From Clostridia bacterium (GTDB lineage Bacteria; Bacillota; Clostridia; Oscillospirales; UBA644), in NCBI GenBank assembly GCA_017621705.1, contig JAGASR010000016.1, positions 1-45,589 of the forward strand: 45,589 bases of DNA, given 5' to 3'. A program made the translations under genes and the position numbers. Position 1 is the stretch's first letter; every line of letters begins with the position of its first letter. Positions 34,894 to 43,455 of this stretch are shown piece after piece. The notes beneath the pieces were generated by a model. That model saw nothing but the letters and a program-made list of their open reading frames with translations. It was not told where the DNA came from and made no database searches.

Positions 34894-35118
34894 ATGCGTG
34901 GAATAAAAATACTGAGAATAATCACGGTTTCGATCCTGCTTATTGCGCTTGTTCTGCTCCTTTACTACGGAATAGATACGGCGATGCATACGGGAACGAG
35001 CGATGCGGCTTTGACGATCTTATCCGTCGGCGCAGGGCTTGCAGGAGTAGGACTTATCCTTTCCCTTATAACCTCGCTTTTAAGACTTAAATACGAAAAA
35101 GATCACACGGACAAATGA
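34894..35118 (+). CDS. Small two-helix membrane protein, copy 2
   Basis: 74 residues, same length and pattern as copy 1: MRGIKI, two hydrophobic helices (VSILLIALVLLLYYG; GAGLAGVGLILSLITSLL) and a charged tail (KYEKDHTDK). GGAGG lies ten bases upstream of the ATG. The function is unknown. The terminator stem begins inside its last codons. Confidence 0.72.
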   Translation: MRGIKILRIITVSILLIALVLLLYYGIDTAMHTGTSDAALTILSVGAGLAGVGLILSLITSLLRLKYEKDHTDK

Positions 35119-35134
35119 CCGTGTGATCTTTTTT
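35096..35134. terminator. Bidirectional terminator
   Basis: AAAAAGATCACACGG (35096-35110) and CCGTGTGATCTTTTT pair perfectly around an eight-base loop, with T and A runs on both flanks. It ends the plus-strand CatA-barnase operon and the minus-strand importer operon that stops at 35154. Confidence 0.92.
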
Positions 35135-35153
35135 AATGTTAAATTCTGATCTG

Positions 35154-36053
35154 TTAAAGGACTTTTCCGAGAAAATCCTTTGCTCTTTGAGTTTTGGGAT
35201 TCGAGAAAAGTTCGTTGGGAGTTCCCTCTTCGGCGATCTGACCGTCGGAGATGAAGAGAACTCTGTCGGCAACCTCGCGCGCAAAGCCCATTTCGTGAGT
35301 TACGACAACCATCGTCATGCCCTCTTTTGCAAGAGAACGCATAACGTCGAGAACTTCGCCGACCATTTCGGGGTCGAGAGCAGATGTCGGTTCATCGAAA
35401 AGAATTACTTCGGGATCCATGCAAAGCGCACGAATGATAGCAATACGCTGTTTCTGACCGCCCGAAAGCTTACTCGGATACTCGTCTTTTTTCTCTTCAA
35501 GACCGATTCTGCGAAGAAGTTCCATTGCTTTTGCTTCGGCTTCTTCTTTTGTCTTGAGCTTTAATTTGACGGGTGCGAGAGTGAGGTTCTGCATGACCGT
35601 GAGGTTATTGAAAAGATTGAAATGCTGGAAAACCATGCCCATGCGGCTTCTCGCAATGTTGATATCGAGATGATTTTCCTCATATATTTCACGGCAGATC
35701 TTTTTAAAAGCGGGGCCTTCATGCTTTTTGAGAAGGTCTTCTTTTTTGATCTTTGCGATAGCTTCGTCGCGCGTCAAACCCGTCGAAACAAGATTTGCAT
35801 ACGTTTTCGAAGCTTCGATAGCATCGTAATGAAGATACGGATCGATATCGTTTATGAGCTTATCGCCGAGCCAGACTTCGCCGTAGGTGGGATCTTCAAG
35901 AAGATTCATACAGCGAAGAAGGGTGCTTTTACCGCTGCCCGAAGGGCCGATAATAACGACACATTCGCCCTTTTCGATCTCGCAGGAGATGCCGTTAAGG
36001 ATACGGAGATCACCGAAATCCTTAAAAATATTTCTAACGCTTATCACCGGCAC
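35154..36053 (-). CDS. Amino-acid-type ABC importer ATPase with extra insertion
   Basis: 299 residues, against about 240-250 for GlnQ/HisP relatives. Walker A is GPSGSGKST (36-44), the Q-loop VFQHFNLF (Q143), the signature [15 protein letters not shown], Walker [15 protein letters not shown], and the switch His is in VVVTHEMGF. About 55 extra residues (roughly 69-133), largely helical and Lys/Glu-rich, lie between Walker A and the Q-loop. The start is GTG 36053 with AGAGG four bases upstream, or GTG 36047. It overlaps the permease gene by about 20 bases. Final gene of the operon. Confidence 0.93.
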   Translation of the reverse strand: MPVISVRNIFKDFGDLRILNGISCEIEKGECVVIIGPSGSGKSTLLRCMNLLEDPTYGEVWLGDKLINDIDPYLHYDAIEASKTYANLVSTGLTRDEAIAKIKKEDLLKKHEGPAFKKICREIYEENHLDINIARSRMGMVFQHFNLFNNLTVMQNLTLAPVKLKLKTKEEAEAKAMELLRRIGLEEKKDEYPSKLSGGQKQRIAIIRALCMDPEVILFDEPTSALDPEMVGEVLDVMRSLAKEGMTMVVVTHEMGFAREVADRVLFISDGQIAEEGTPNELFSNPKTQRAKDFLGKVL

Positions 36054-36726
36054 GCAACCTCTTTTCTATCATTTTAATGCAGAACGTAAGCAGATAAACA
36101 ATGCCGAGATAGAACACCGCGACAACGCTCATCGGGACTATATAGCTCGCCATATAGTTACCGCTGCCGATATTTTTTGCCGCCATAGTAAGATCATACA
36201 TACCGATCATACTGACGATGGACGTTTCTTTGATAAGCGCGATAAGTTCGTTACCGATCGCAGGAATAACGTTCTTTATAGCCTGCGGAATAACGATGCT
36301 CATCATTGTAATCGACGAAGGAAGGCCGAGAGCTCTGCCTGCTTCGGTCTGACCGATATCGACGGAAAGAATGCCTGCTCTGATATTTTCGGCAACGTAT
36401 GCGCCCGAGTTTACGCCGAACGCAATGATCGCCGTGAGCATCTGCGGAAAGCCGCGGATCGCGAAAATGACGTAAGCCATTATGAAGAGCTGAAGCGCCA
36501 TGGGGGTACCGCGGATAACGGTTATGTAGATCTTACAGATGAGCTTGGGAATAAACATGACTTTCGAGTTTTTCGCTATTGTGACGAGAGCGACGACCGT
36601 ACCGAGCAAAAGACCGAGAACGATAGCGCCGAGGGAGATACCGATAGTCATTTTGAAACCTCGGAAGATCATCTCCCAATACTTCACGGTAGTGAAAAGC
36701 TCTATGAGTTTACTGATAAAATTCAT
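36034..36726 (-). CDS. Amino-acid-type ABC importer permease
   Basis: 230 residues with about five transmembrane helices of the HisMQ type. The ATPase-contact EAA loop reads [22 protein letters not shown], with [18 protein letters not shown] upstream, typical of polar amino acid permeases. It probably works as a homodimer because no second permease is encoded. It lies between the binding protein and ATPase genes. Confidence 0.94.
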   Translation of the reverse strand: MNFISKLIELFTTVKYWEMIFRGFKMTIGISLGAIVLGLLLGTVVALVTIAKNSKVMFIPKLICKIYITVIRGTPMALQLFIMAYVIFAIRGFPQMLTAIIAFGVNSGAYVAENIRAGILSVDIGQTEAGRALGLPSSITMMSIVIPQAIKNVIPAIGNELIALIKETSIVSMIGMYDLTMAAKNIGSGNYMASYIVPMSVVAVFYLGIVYLLTFCIKMIEKRLRAGDKR

Positions 36727-36763
36727 TGAATTGACCTTTCAAAAGGCTTTTATAGAATACGGA

Positions 36764-37630
36764 TTATTCGAGACCCATGTGTTTCATGAGAAGTTTGTCA
36801 ACGCCGGTTTCACCGTTTTCGTCAGCAACCATAAGTTCGGAAAGAACTTCGTTGATAGCTTCGAGAAGTTCGGTGTTACCTTTGGTTACGCAGATAGCGT
36901 ACTGTTCTTCTGTGGGAGAGTCAGCTTCGCCTTCGCCGCCTGCATAGTAGAGGGGGAGACATTTGAAGCCTTCGTTTTTATCAACGATATACTGAGCGGG
37001 GAGCTGGTCGATGATAACAACGTCGATCTGCTGAGCTTTGATGCCGTCAGCTGCGAGCTGAGCGTTATCGAAGCTTGCCATGGAAGTATCGGTGCCGTAA
37101 AGAACGCCGTCATAGCCGTAAGATTCGTCTGCAGCGGTAGCGTTGATCTCGCCGTCGGTGTAGATAGCGCCGGTAGTATCGGTCTGAACGCCGATCTTCT
37201 TGCCTGCAAGAGCATTCCAGAGAACGTATTCATCGTTAACGGTAGCGATGGAATCGTCGCCTTCAGCCCAGATAACGTACTGAACGGAGGTGTAGTAAGG
37301 AACGGAGAAATCTACTTTTTCTTTTCTTGCATCGGTAATGGTGATACCTGCAGCGCCGCAGTCGCAAACTTTGCCTGCTGCAACGTTATCGATGATAGCT
37401 GCGAATTCAACGTTAACGAATTCGATTTCTTTACCCATTTTTTCGCCGACCATGTTCATAACTTCAACGTCAACACCGGTGATCTCGGTGCCGTCATAAT
37501 ATTCGAACGGAGCGAAGAATGCGTTTGTCTGAACGATGATCTTTTCAGCGCTGTCGCCGCAAGCGGTCATAGCAAAGACCATGGAGATTGCCATAGCAAT
37601 CAAGAGAAGGATACTGATTGTTTTTTTCAT
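36764..37630 (-). CDS. ABC importer solute-binding lipoprotein
   Basis: 288 residues. An N-terminal signal ends in the lipobox MTAC; the mature part has the family-3 (polar amino acid) fold: FAPFEYYDGTEITGVDVEV, ITDARKEKVDFSVPYYTS and GKKIGVQTDTTG. The conserved pocket Arg (DARKEKVDF) that usually holds an alpha-carboxylate points to an amino acid or amino-acid conjugate as ligand. An acidic stretch (GGEGEADSPTEEQY) lies near the C-terminus. The first of three transporter genes, 32 bases after the isomerase gene, so part of the carbohydrate operon. Confidence 0.93.
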   Translation of the reverse strand: MKKTISILLLIAMAISMVFAMTACGDSAEKIIVQTNAFFAPFEYYDGTEITGVDVEVMNMVGEKMGKEIEFVNVEFAAIIDNVAAGKVCDCGAAGITITDARKEKVDFSVPYYTSVQYVIWAEGDDSIATVNDEYVLWNALAGKKIGVQTDTTGAIYTDGEINATAADESYGYDGVLYGTDTSMASFDNAQLAADGIKAQQIDVVIIDQLPAQYIVDKNEGFKCLPLYYAGGEGEADSPTEEQYAICVTKGNTELLEAINEVLSELMVADENGETGVDKLLMKHMGLE

Positions 37631-37662
37631 TTTGTGTTTACCACCTTTTAAATTTTTTAGCT

Positions 37663-38415
37663 TTAGCCATATATTTCTTTCGCTTTGATAAGGCTTTCTT
37701 CCGGGGGAAGGAGCGGACCGTATTCAAGACCGCAGCAGCCCGTATAGCCTGCCTTATCTACAGCGGAGAAGATAACTTTATAATCGCTTTCACCGAACTG
37801 AAGCTCGTGTCTGCCGGGATGTCCTGCAGAGTGGAGATGAGCGATCAGATCAAGGTTATTGACGATATTGGGGATAATATTTCCCTCGCTTACCTGCTGA
37901 TGGTAGATATCGTAAACGATTTTGACGAACTGACAGTCTACCTCTTTGACAATATCGAAACCTTCGACCGCAGACCAGAGATAATAACCTTTATGGTCAA
38001 CGAGCGTGTTGAGAGGTTCGAGCATGATCGTAACGCCGCTTTCCTCGAGAATGGGACGGGCGAGTTTAAGAGTTTCGACTATATTTTCATGTTGGATACG
38101 GCGATCTTCACCGGTATCCTGTCCGACCTGAGTAATAAGTCTTTTTGCGCCGACACGGTTTGCGGCGGCACAGCTTTCCTTGAGGCCGTCGAGCCATGCC
38201 TGACGGTATGTAACGTCGGTCATACGGAATTCGGAAGTGCACATACTGATAAGTTCAACGCCTGTTTCTTCGCATGTATTTCTTACAGCGTCGAGATCGA
38301 GACATTTCCAGTTATAAGTTTCAACGGCATCAAAGCCGAGTTCCTTTATTCTGCGGATACCATCGATAAAAGGGATACCGCCGAAAAAGTTACCAACGGG
38401 AACGCATAAACGCAT
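37663..38415 (-). CDS. TIM-barrel sugar isomerase/epimerase (Hyi/xylose isomerase-like)
   Basis: 250 residues. The AP2Ec/xylose isomerase-like barrel shows the metal-binding Glu in IMLEPLNTLVDHKGYY, Asp/His in VYDIYHQQVSEGNI, then HLHSAGHPGRHE, with Glu again in CGLEYGP. These are typical of hydroxypyruvate isomerase-like and sugar epimerase enzymes; the substrate cannot be told from sequence. It sits between the GH35 gene and the transporter in the same operon, so it probably acts on the released sugar or its oxidised derivative. Confidence 0.87.
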   Translation of the reverse strand: MRLCVPVGNFFGGIPFIDGIRRIKELGFDAVETYNWKCLDLDAVRNTCEETGVELISMCTSEFRMTDVTYRQAWLDGLKESCAAANRVGAKRLITQVGQDTGEDRRIQHENIVETLKLARPILEESGVTIMLEPLNTLVDHKGYYLWSAVEGFDIVKEVDCQFVKIVYDIYHQQVSEGNIIPNIVNNLDLIAHLHSAGHPGRHELQFGESDYKVIFSAVDKAGYTGCCGLEYGPLLPPEESLIKAKEIYG

Positions 38416-38432
38416 ATAAAATCCTCCTTAAA

Positions 38433-40349
38433 TCAAATAACAACAGTATTTTCCGTTACTGCAAAAATTTCGGGAACGATCGAGCCGACCTCAAACGGAA
38501 CTTCGAGATAAACAGTACCTCTGTCCTCTTCACGGAACGGCTGAACTTTTATAATGCCTTGCTTTGCATCAATATTACGAACATCGATAACCCACTTATC
38601 TCCATTGAGAAACTGATCCGATATAAGCTTTCCGTCAACATAAAAGCCTGCAATGTTTCCCTTTGCGGAAATAACAAGATATTTAACTTCATCGTCCCAG
38701 GATACAGAATATTCGTTTGAAATATCGGGAAGATTTTCATAATGACCGAAGAGAAGTTCATGGGAAAGAGTATTTTCAACCTTTTCCACGTTCAAGCGGA
38801 TGCCCTCTGTAGGAGCATAATCAACAGCGCCCAACAGTTCGACGGTCGTGCCGTTGATATCCATACAGCCTTCTTCGAGATCGAACGATCTGCCGTCGGA
38901 AAGAACGGCAACGGGCTTCATTCCTCGTATTTTCATAAACGAAACTTTATTTTCGCCGAGATATACCGGCTGTGCGGTGACGTATTTGAAATCAAGTCCC
39001 GCAAGAGTGATGCCGACTGGGATGAAGAAAGTTACATCTTCGGGGATATCGATTTCAAACGAGAGTTTACGGTCTTCAAAATCAATATCGAATTTCTGCG
39101 CGGGATGCGCAGGGAGTTTTTTGAGTCTGACTCTGTTGCTGACGAAAAGGAAACCGCTTTTGCCGTCTGAACGGAGCGCGCAGCGAAGGGTCGTTTCGTC
39201 ATTGAGATCTTTGGGCATTATATCGGGCAAAACGGGGTCCATCGGAGCCATTATCTCGCCGAAATCATGAAGAAAATCGTGAATACGGCGGAGTCTGAAC
39301 CAGCTTCTGCGAAGCTGACCCATATCACCGATAGGTGCCTCAAAGTCATAAGAGATAACGGGACAACCGCCACACTGTAATGTGGAAAATTTACCTATCG
39401 GCTGAAGTCCGCCGGCAAACATATAATAACCGATAAGATTTGCGCCGTTACCGAGCTTGACAATAGCAAGATCCTCTATATCTTCGGAAACAAAAAGCGG
39501 ACGGCGACGGTAAGTTATTTGATTACCTCCACCCGATTCACAAGTCATAAACGGGAAACGGTCTTTATATTTATCTTCGGAAATTCCGTACTCACCGATA
39601 AGATCTTTTCCGATAAGGCCGTCCTCACGCTGACGCGCGAAAAAGAGGTTGGGATTAGGAGCAAGAGGTCTGACATGTCCCTCCCAGGGAGCATCGGGAT
39701 AGCCGCCGTACATTGGAAGAACAGTTTCGGGAAGCGGAGCCCTGCCCCATGCGGTGGCAGTATAAAGCGGCGCGCTGAAGCCTTCGGCAAGAACTGCTTT
39801 CTGAAGAGCGGAGAGATACTCTGCGCTGTAGACCATTTCGTTTTCGATCTGGATTCCCCAGAATTCGAGGTCTCTTATCTGCTCGGCAAGTTCGTGGATA
39901 TATCTTAAAGCATAGCGCCAGTACGGTTCTTTTACGGAACGAAGTGAGTCTTTGCACTCCTGCATTACCCAGTCGGGATGACCGCCGTTTCGGCATTCCG
40001 CATTGACATACGGACCGAGACGGAGGCAGAAATGAAGCCCTACTTCATGACAGAGATTTACAAAAGCACGTATATCTTTGTTCCCGGAGAAATCGAACAC
40101 GCCCTTTTCCTCTTCATGGTGGATCCAGAAAATATAGGAAGCGACGACATCTACCCCACCCTCTTTCATTTTTATGAGGGTTTCTTTCCAGCGCTCAACG
40201 GGAACACGGCTGATATGAAGCTCGCCCATAACGGGAATGCAGGGTTTTCCGTCGGTTTCGACATAACGGTTCGTAACACGGACATTACCCTTTCCGAACT
40301 GCGGAAGGACAAAGGTCGGTTTACGGTCTATATTACAGTTAAAAAACAT
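38433..40349 (-). CDS. Glycoside hydrolase family 35-like beta-galactosidase
   Basis: 638 residues without a signal peptide, hence cytoplasmic. The N-terminal TIM barrel contains the catalytic acid E171 in GIQIENEM and the nucleophile E271 in FMTCESGGGN, both at typical GH35 spacing. GELHISRVPVERWKETL is the expected first-strand pattern, and LGPYVNAECRNGGHPDW is the substrate loop. C-terminal beta domains follow. Most relatives are exo-beta-galactosidases; the real aglycone is unknown. Gap of 21 bases from the oxidoreductase gene and 17 to the isomerase gene. Confidence 0.9.
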   Translation of the reverse strand: MFFNCNIDRKPTFVLPQFGKGNVRVTNRYVETDGKPCIPVMGELHISRVPVERWKETLIKMKEGGVDVVASYIFWIHHEEEKGVFDFSGNKDIRAFVNLCHEVGLHFCLRLGPYVNAECRNGGHPDWVMQECKDSLRSVKEPYWRYALRYIHELAEQIRDLEFWGIQIENEMVYSAEYLSALQKAVLAEGFSAPLYTATAWGRAPLPETVLPMYGGYPDAPWEGHVRPLAPNPNLFFARQREDGLIGKDLIGEYGISEDKYKDRFPFMTCESGGGNQITYRRRPLFVSEDIEDLAIVKLGNGANLIGYYMFAGGLQPIGKFSTLQCGGCPVISYDFEAPIGDMGQLRRSWFRLRRIHDFLHDFGEIMAPMDPVLPDIMPKDLNDETTLRCALRSDGKSGFLFVSNRVRLKKLPAHPAQKFDIDFEDRKLSFEIDIPEDVTFFIPVGITLAGLDFKYVTAQPVYLGENKVSFMKIRGMKPVAVLSDGRSFDLEEGCMDINGTTVELLGAVDYAPTEGIRLNVEKVENTLSHELLFGHYENLPDISNEYSVSWDDEVKYLVISAKGNIAGFYVDGKLISDQFLNGDKWVIDVRNIDAKQGIIKVQPFREEDRGTVYLEVPFEVGSIVPEIFAVTENTVVI

Positions 40350-40370
40350 TTTTATCTCCGAAAAGAAATT

Positions 40371-41372
40371 TTAGAAATAAATGACCTGACCCGATTCCAT
40401 GGATTGATTTGCGGCAAATACGAGTTCGTGAGTTTTGAGAGCATCCTGATAATTTGAACGGATACCGGAAGCATCGCCTGTCTTTACAGCCTGAACGAAT
40501 GCTTTATCGAGATAGAATGTATGATCGATTCTTTCTCTGTCTACATCGTAAGTATAATTGCCGGTCTTGAAGATAAGGTTATTTCTGAGACGGTAATCGA
40601 TTATCATATCGTCGAGAGTTATAACAAGACCGCAGTTGGGACGGATATCCTTGGAATAGCATCCGCTGACGAGGGTTGCGGTGACGTTATTCGGGAAACG
40701 GATAACGGCGGTGGAGTGGTCGTCGGTATCGTATTCTTCGGAAGCATCGACACCGGGTTTTACCATACCCGTGGAGCAAGTGGCGTAAACGGAAAGAGGT
40801 TCGCCGAAAAGATAACGCAGACAGTCTGCAAGGTGGATATTCTGTTCAACGAGCTGACCGCCGCAGGTGCTCTTTTTCTGCCACCACCAAACACCGGGAA
40901 TGCCGCCTACCCATGCGCCGTAGACAAGACCTCCTTTTTTATGTTTGGGAAGTTCTTCTTTTATCATATCCATGAGGTTGAGATAACGGTCCTGGAAACC
41001 TACGCTGGTGATGAGGCCCGTCTCTTCAACTTTCTTTGCGATCTGTCTTGCCTGTTCAAGATCGAGGTTGACGGGTTTTTCTACAAGGAACGGGATACCG
41101 AGCTCGACTGCTCGGGTCTCGGAAGAAGCGTGAGCGGTAGGTTCGATACAGATAACGACAGCATCGAGAGTTTCTTTTGTCTCGTTATCGTAAAGTTCGT
41201 TATAATCGCGGTAGATTCTTTCTGCGCCGAACTGCTTTGCGGCCGCAAGTCTGCGCTCTTCAATCGGATCTGCAACCGCAACGACCTGAACGTCGTCCAT
41301 TTTAAGGAAAGAATCTCTGTGGCTGTTGGATCTGCCGCCACAGCCGATAAGACCAATACGTACTTTTTCCAT
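40371..41372 (-). CDS. Gfo/Idh/MocA family oxidoreductase
   Basis: 333 residues. An NAD(P)-binding Rossmann fold opens with RIGLIGCGGRSNSH; the signature EKP (98-100) supplies the catalytic Lys. GGQLVEQNIHLADCLRY holds the conserved catalytic-site His (H180). Family members oxidise sugar hydroxyls or interconvert inosose-like compounds. It is the first gene of the operon with GH35 and the isomerase, so it probably works on the same sugar. AAGGAG precedes the ATG. Confidence 0.92.
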   Translation of the reverse strand: MEKVRIGLIGCGGRSNSHRDSFLKMDDVQVVAVADPIEERRLAAAKQFGAERIYRDYNELYDNETKETLDAVVICIEPTAHASSETRAVELGIPFLVEKPVNLDLEQARQIAKKVEETGLITSVGFQDRYLNLMDMIKEELPKHKKGGLVYGAWVGGIPGVWWWQKKSTCGGQLVEQNIHLADCLRYLFGEPLSVYATCSTGMVKPGVDASEEYDTDDHSTAVIRFPNNVTATLVSGCYSKDIRPNCGLVITLDDMIIDYRLRNNLIFKTGNYTYDVDRERIDHTFYLDKAFVQAVKTGDASGIRSNYQDALKTHELVFAANQSMESGQVIYF

Positions 41373-41395
41373 ATTAAAATCTCCTTACTCGAAAC

Positions 41396-41425
41396 GATAT
41401 TTATTTTTAATTTTAAAGGTCAATT
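41396..41425 (-). promoter_or_regulatory. Possible promoter of the Gfo/Idh-GH35-importer operon
   Basis: On the minus strand TTGACC (41425-41420) and TATATC (41401-41396) have an 18-base spacer. The -35 overlaps the stop of the flavodoxin gene. No sharper promoter is visible in the 47-base gap, and read-through from the flavodoxin gene is also possible. Confidence 0.45.
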
Positions 41426-41896
41426 GAATTTCTTTGCAAAAGCGGTGATTTTCGATTTATCGATCGTCGGCGCGGAACCGCCCGCCTTGATTATCTTTTT
41501 CATCGCGATCTTTGCGACGAATTTATCGAAGCCTTTCATTTCATCGGGATTCATTCTGGCTCCGAATCCGTCTGCGGCGACCGCTTTTTTGACGATCAGC
41601 GCAGGAAAGTTATTTTCAATATACGCGTTATTCTGACGGTAGTCGGCGCAGCAGACATAAATGCCGACATTCTTTTTCTGAATTTCGAGCTCGTTTGCGG
41701 CAACGAATTTTTTGAGCTGAGACGGGATCATTCCGGCTCTTATACCGCCGCCGAGGATAACATTATCGAACGAAGAGACATCGCAGCTGTCTACTGCAAG
41801 ATTAAAAAGCTTTGCATCGGGAATAAGCTTATAAAGCTCTCTTGCACATTCCGCCGCGGCACCTGTTTTTGAATAATAAACGATAGCTGTTTTCAC
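41420..41896 (-). CDS. Flavodoxin-domain protein
   Basis: 158 residues. The opening TAIVYYSKTGAAAECAREL is the FMN phosphate loop pattern of flavodoxins, and VILGGGIRAG marks the later flavin-contact turn. Similar proteins are hemG-like flavodoxin-fold proteins or electron carriers. The start is GTG 41896, six bases after GGGAGAG, giving the FMN loop at the N-terminus; the longer in-frame version is rejected. Its promoter is at 41952-41980; the Gfo/Idh gene follows after 47 bases. Confidence 0.82.
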   Translation of the reverse strand: MKTAIVYYSKTGAAAECARELYKLIPDAKLFNLAVDSCDVSSFDNVILGGGIRAGMIPSQLKKFVAANELEIQKKNVGIYVCCADYRQNNAYIENNFPALIVKKAVAADGFGARMNPDEMKGFDKFVAKIAMKKIIKAGGSAPTIDKSKITAFAKKFN

Positions 41897-41951
41897 AAAA
41901 ATCTCTCCCGAAATAACAAAATACATCTTAACTGTATAAAAATACAAAGGT

Positions 41952-41980
41952 AGTATATCACATTTTCCCAATAAAAGCAA
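41952..41980 (-). promoter_or_regulatory. Promoter of the flavodoxin gene
   Basis: On the minus strand TTGCTT (41980-41975) and TATACT (41957-41952) are 17 bases apart, 55 bases before the GTG start. Confidence 0.7.
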
Positions 41981-42071
41981 GTACCTAATTAAATATATTT
42001 ATTTGTTTTTATGCAGGGAAAGATTTTTCGTATTTAGAAGAAATTTAACAAAATAAATTACGTGCAAAGGC

Positions 42072-42100
42072 TTTACAAAACAAGAAATAACTGATATAAT
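42072..42100 (+). promoter_or_regulatory. Promoter of glyA
   Basis: TTTACA (42072-42077) and a perfect TATAAT (42095-42100) are 17 bases apart and 39 bases before the glyA start. No riboswitch-like structure fits in the short leader. Confidence 0.8.
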
Positions 42101-42139
42101 ATTGAATATATAGCAAATAATGAAAAAGAGGTTTATTTT

Positions 42140-43381
42140 ATGAGAAACATCGATTACGTTAAAACATACGACCCCGAACTCGGCGCCGCTATTGAAGCGG
42201 AGTTCGACCGTCAGAGAAGAAATATTGAACTTATCGCATCCGAAAACATCGTTTCTGAGACCGTTATGGCGGCAATGGGAACTATCCTTACAAACAAATA
42301 CGCAGAAGGCTATCCCGGAAAGAGATATTACGGCGGTTGCGAATGCGTTGACGTTGTTGAAAACATTGCAAGAGAACGTGCATGTAAGCTTTTCGGCGCT
42401 GACCATGCAAACGTTCAGCCCCACAGCGGTGCGCAGGCAAACATGGCTGTTTACTTCGCATTCCTCAAACCCGGCGACACCATCATGGGTATGAACCTCG
42501 CTTGCGGCGGCCATCTTACCCACGGTTCTCCAGTTAATATGTCCGGTTCTTATTTCAACATCGTTCCTTACGGTGTTGACGAAAAGACCCATCTTATCAA
42601 CTACGATGAAGTTGAAAAACTCGCAAAAGAACACAAACCCAAGATCATCGTTGCAGGTGCATCCGCATATCCGAGAGTTATCGATTTTGAAAGATTCGCA
42701 AATATCGCTCATTCCGTCGGCGCACTTCTCATGGTAGATATGGCGCACATCGCAGGTCTCGTTGCGGCAGGTCAGCACCCCTCTCCGTTCCCCCATGCGG
42801 ATATCGTTACAACTACCACCCACAAGACCCTTCGCGGTCCCCGCGGCGGCATGATCCTCTGCAAGGAAGAATTTGCAAAAGCAATCGATAAAGCGATCTT
42901 CCCGGGCACTCAGGGTGGTCCTCTCATGCACATTATCGCAGCTAAAGCCGCTTGCTTCGGCGAAGCTCTCAAACCCGAATTCAAAGCTTACCAGGAGCAG
43001 ATCGTAAAGAACGCAAAAGTTCTTGCAGACTCCCTCGTAGAAAAAGGCTTCGATCTCGTTTCCGGCGGTACGGATAACCACCTCATGCTCGTCGACCTTC
43101 GAAAATTCAACATCACCGGTAAAGAACTCGAGCACAACCTCGACGAAGTACGTATTACCGCAAACAAGAATGCAATTCCGAACGATCCCCAGTCTCCGTT
43201 CATCACTTCCGGCGTACGTCTCGGCACTCCCGCTGTAACATCCAGAGGCTTTGTTGAAGACGATATGAAGATCGTTGCGGAATGTATTTACGAAACTGCC
43301 GCTCATTTTGAAAAAGCAGACGAGATCAGAGCAAAAGTTGCGGCTCTCTGCGACAGATACCCCATCTATCAGAATATTTAA
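42140..43381 (+). CDS. glyA: Serine hydroxymethyltransferase
   Basis: 413 residues, a PLP enzyme that interconverts serine and glycine with tetrahydrofolate. Hallmarks are [15 protein letters not shown], the active-site [18 protein letters not shown] with the PLP Lys after [20 protein letters not shown], and [13 protein letters not shown]. The ATG has AAGAGG ahead of it. It is highly biased in codon use (many GCA, AAA, GAA), as expected for a strongly expressed gene. Divergent from flavodoxin; the URO-D gene follows after a 74-base gap. Confidence 0.98.
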   Translation: MRNIDYVKTYDPELGAAIEAEFDRQRRNIELIASENIVSETVMAAMGTILTNKYAEGYPGKRYYGGCECVDVVENIARERACKLFGADHANVQPHSGAQANMAVYFAFLKPGDTIMGMNLACGGHLTHGSPVNMSGSYFNIVPYGVDEKTHLINYDEVEKLAKEHKPKIIVAGASAYPRVIDFERFANIAHSVGALLMVDMAHIAGLVAAGQHPSPFPHADIVTTTTHKTLRGPRGGMILCKEEFAKAIDKAIFPGTQGGPLMHIIAAKAACFGEALKPEFKAYQEQIVKNAKVLADSLVEKGFDLVSGGTDNHLMLVDLRKFNITGKELEHNLDEVRITANKNAIPNDPQSPFITSGVRLGTPAVTSRGFVEDDMKIVAECIYETAAHFEKADEIRAKVAALCDRYPIYQNI

Positions 43382-43392
43382 GTAGACTAAAG

Positions 43393-43423
43393 ACTGTCGG
43401 TGTATGTTATATACGCCGACAGT
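43393..43423 (+). terminator. Hairpin between glyA and the URO-D gene
   Basis: ACTGTCGGTGTAT (43393-43405) and ATACGCCGACAGT (43411-43423) pair over 13 positions including a G-T wobble, with a five-base loop. No T-run follows, so it may be a partial terminator, a processing site or an mRNA stabiliser rather than a full stop. Confidence 0.6.
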
Positions 43424-43455
43424 TGAATATAGATTTCAGTTTGGAGTGAAAAGTC

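Noticed and set aside
36539..37651. 370-codon open frame opposite the importer genes
   Set aside because: Cys/Phe/Asp-rich translation mirrors the codon bias of the opposite strand; no motif.
41999..43306. 435-codon open frame opposite glyA
   Set aside because: Shadow of glyA, with a Cys- and Asn-rich translation resembling no family.
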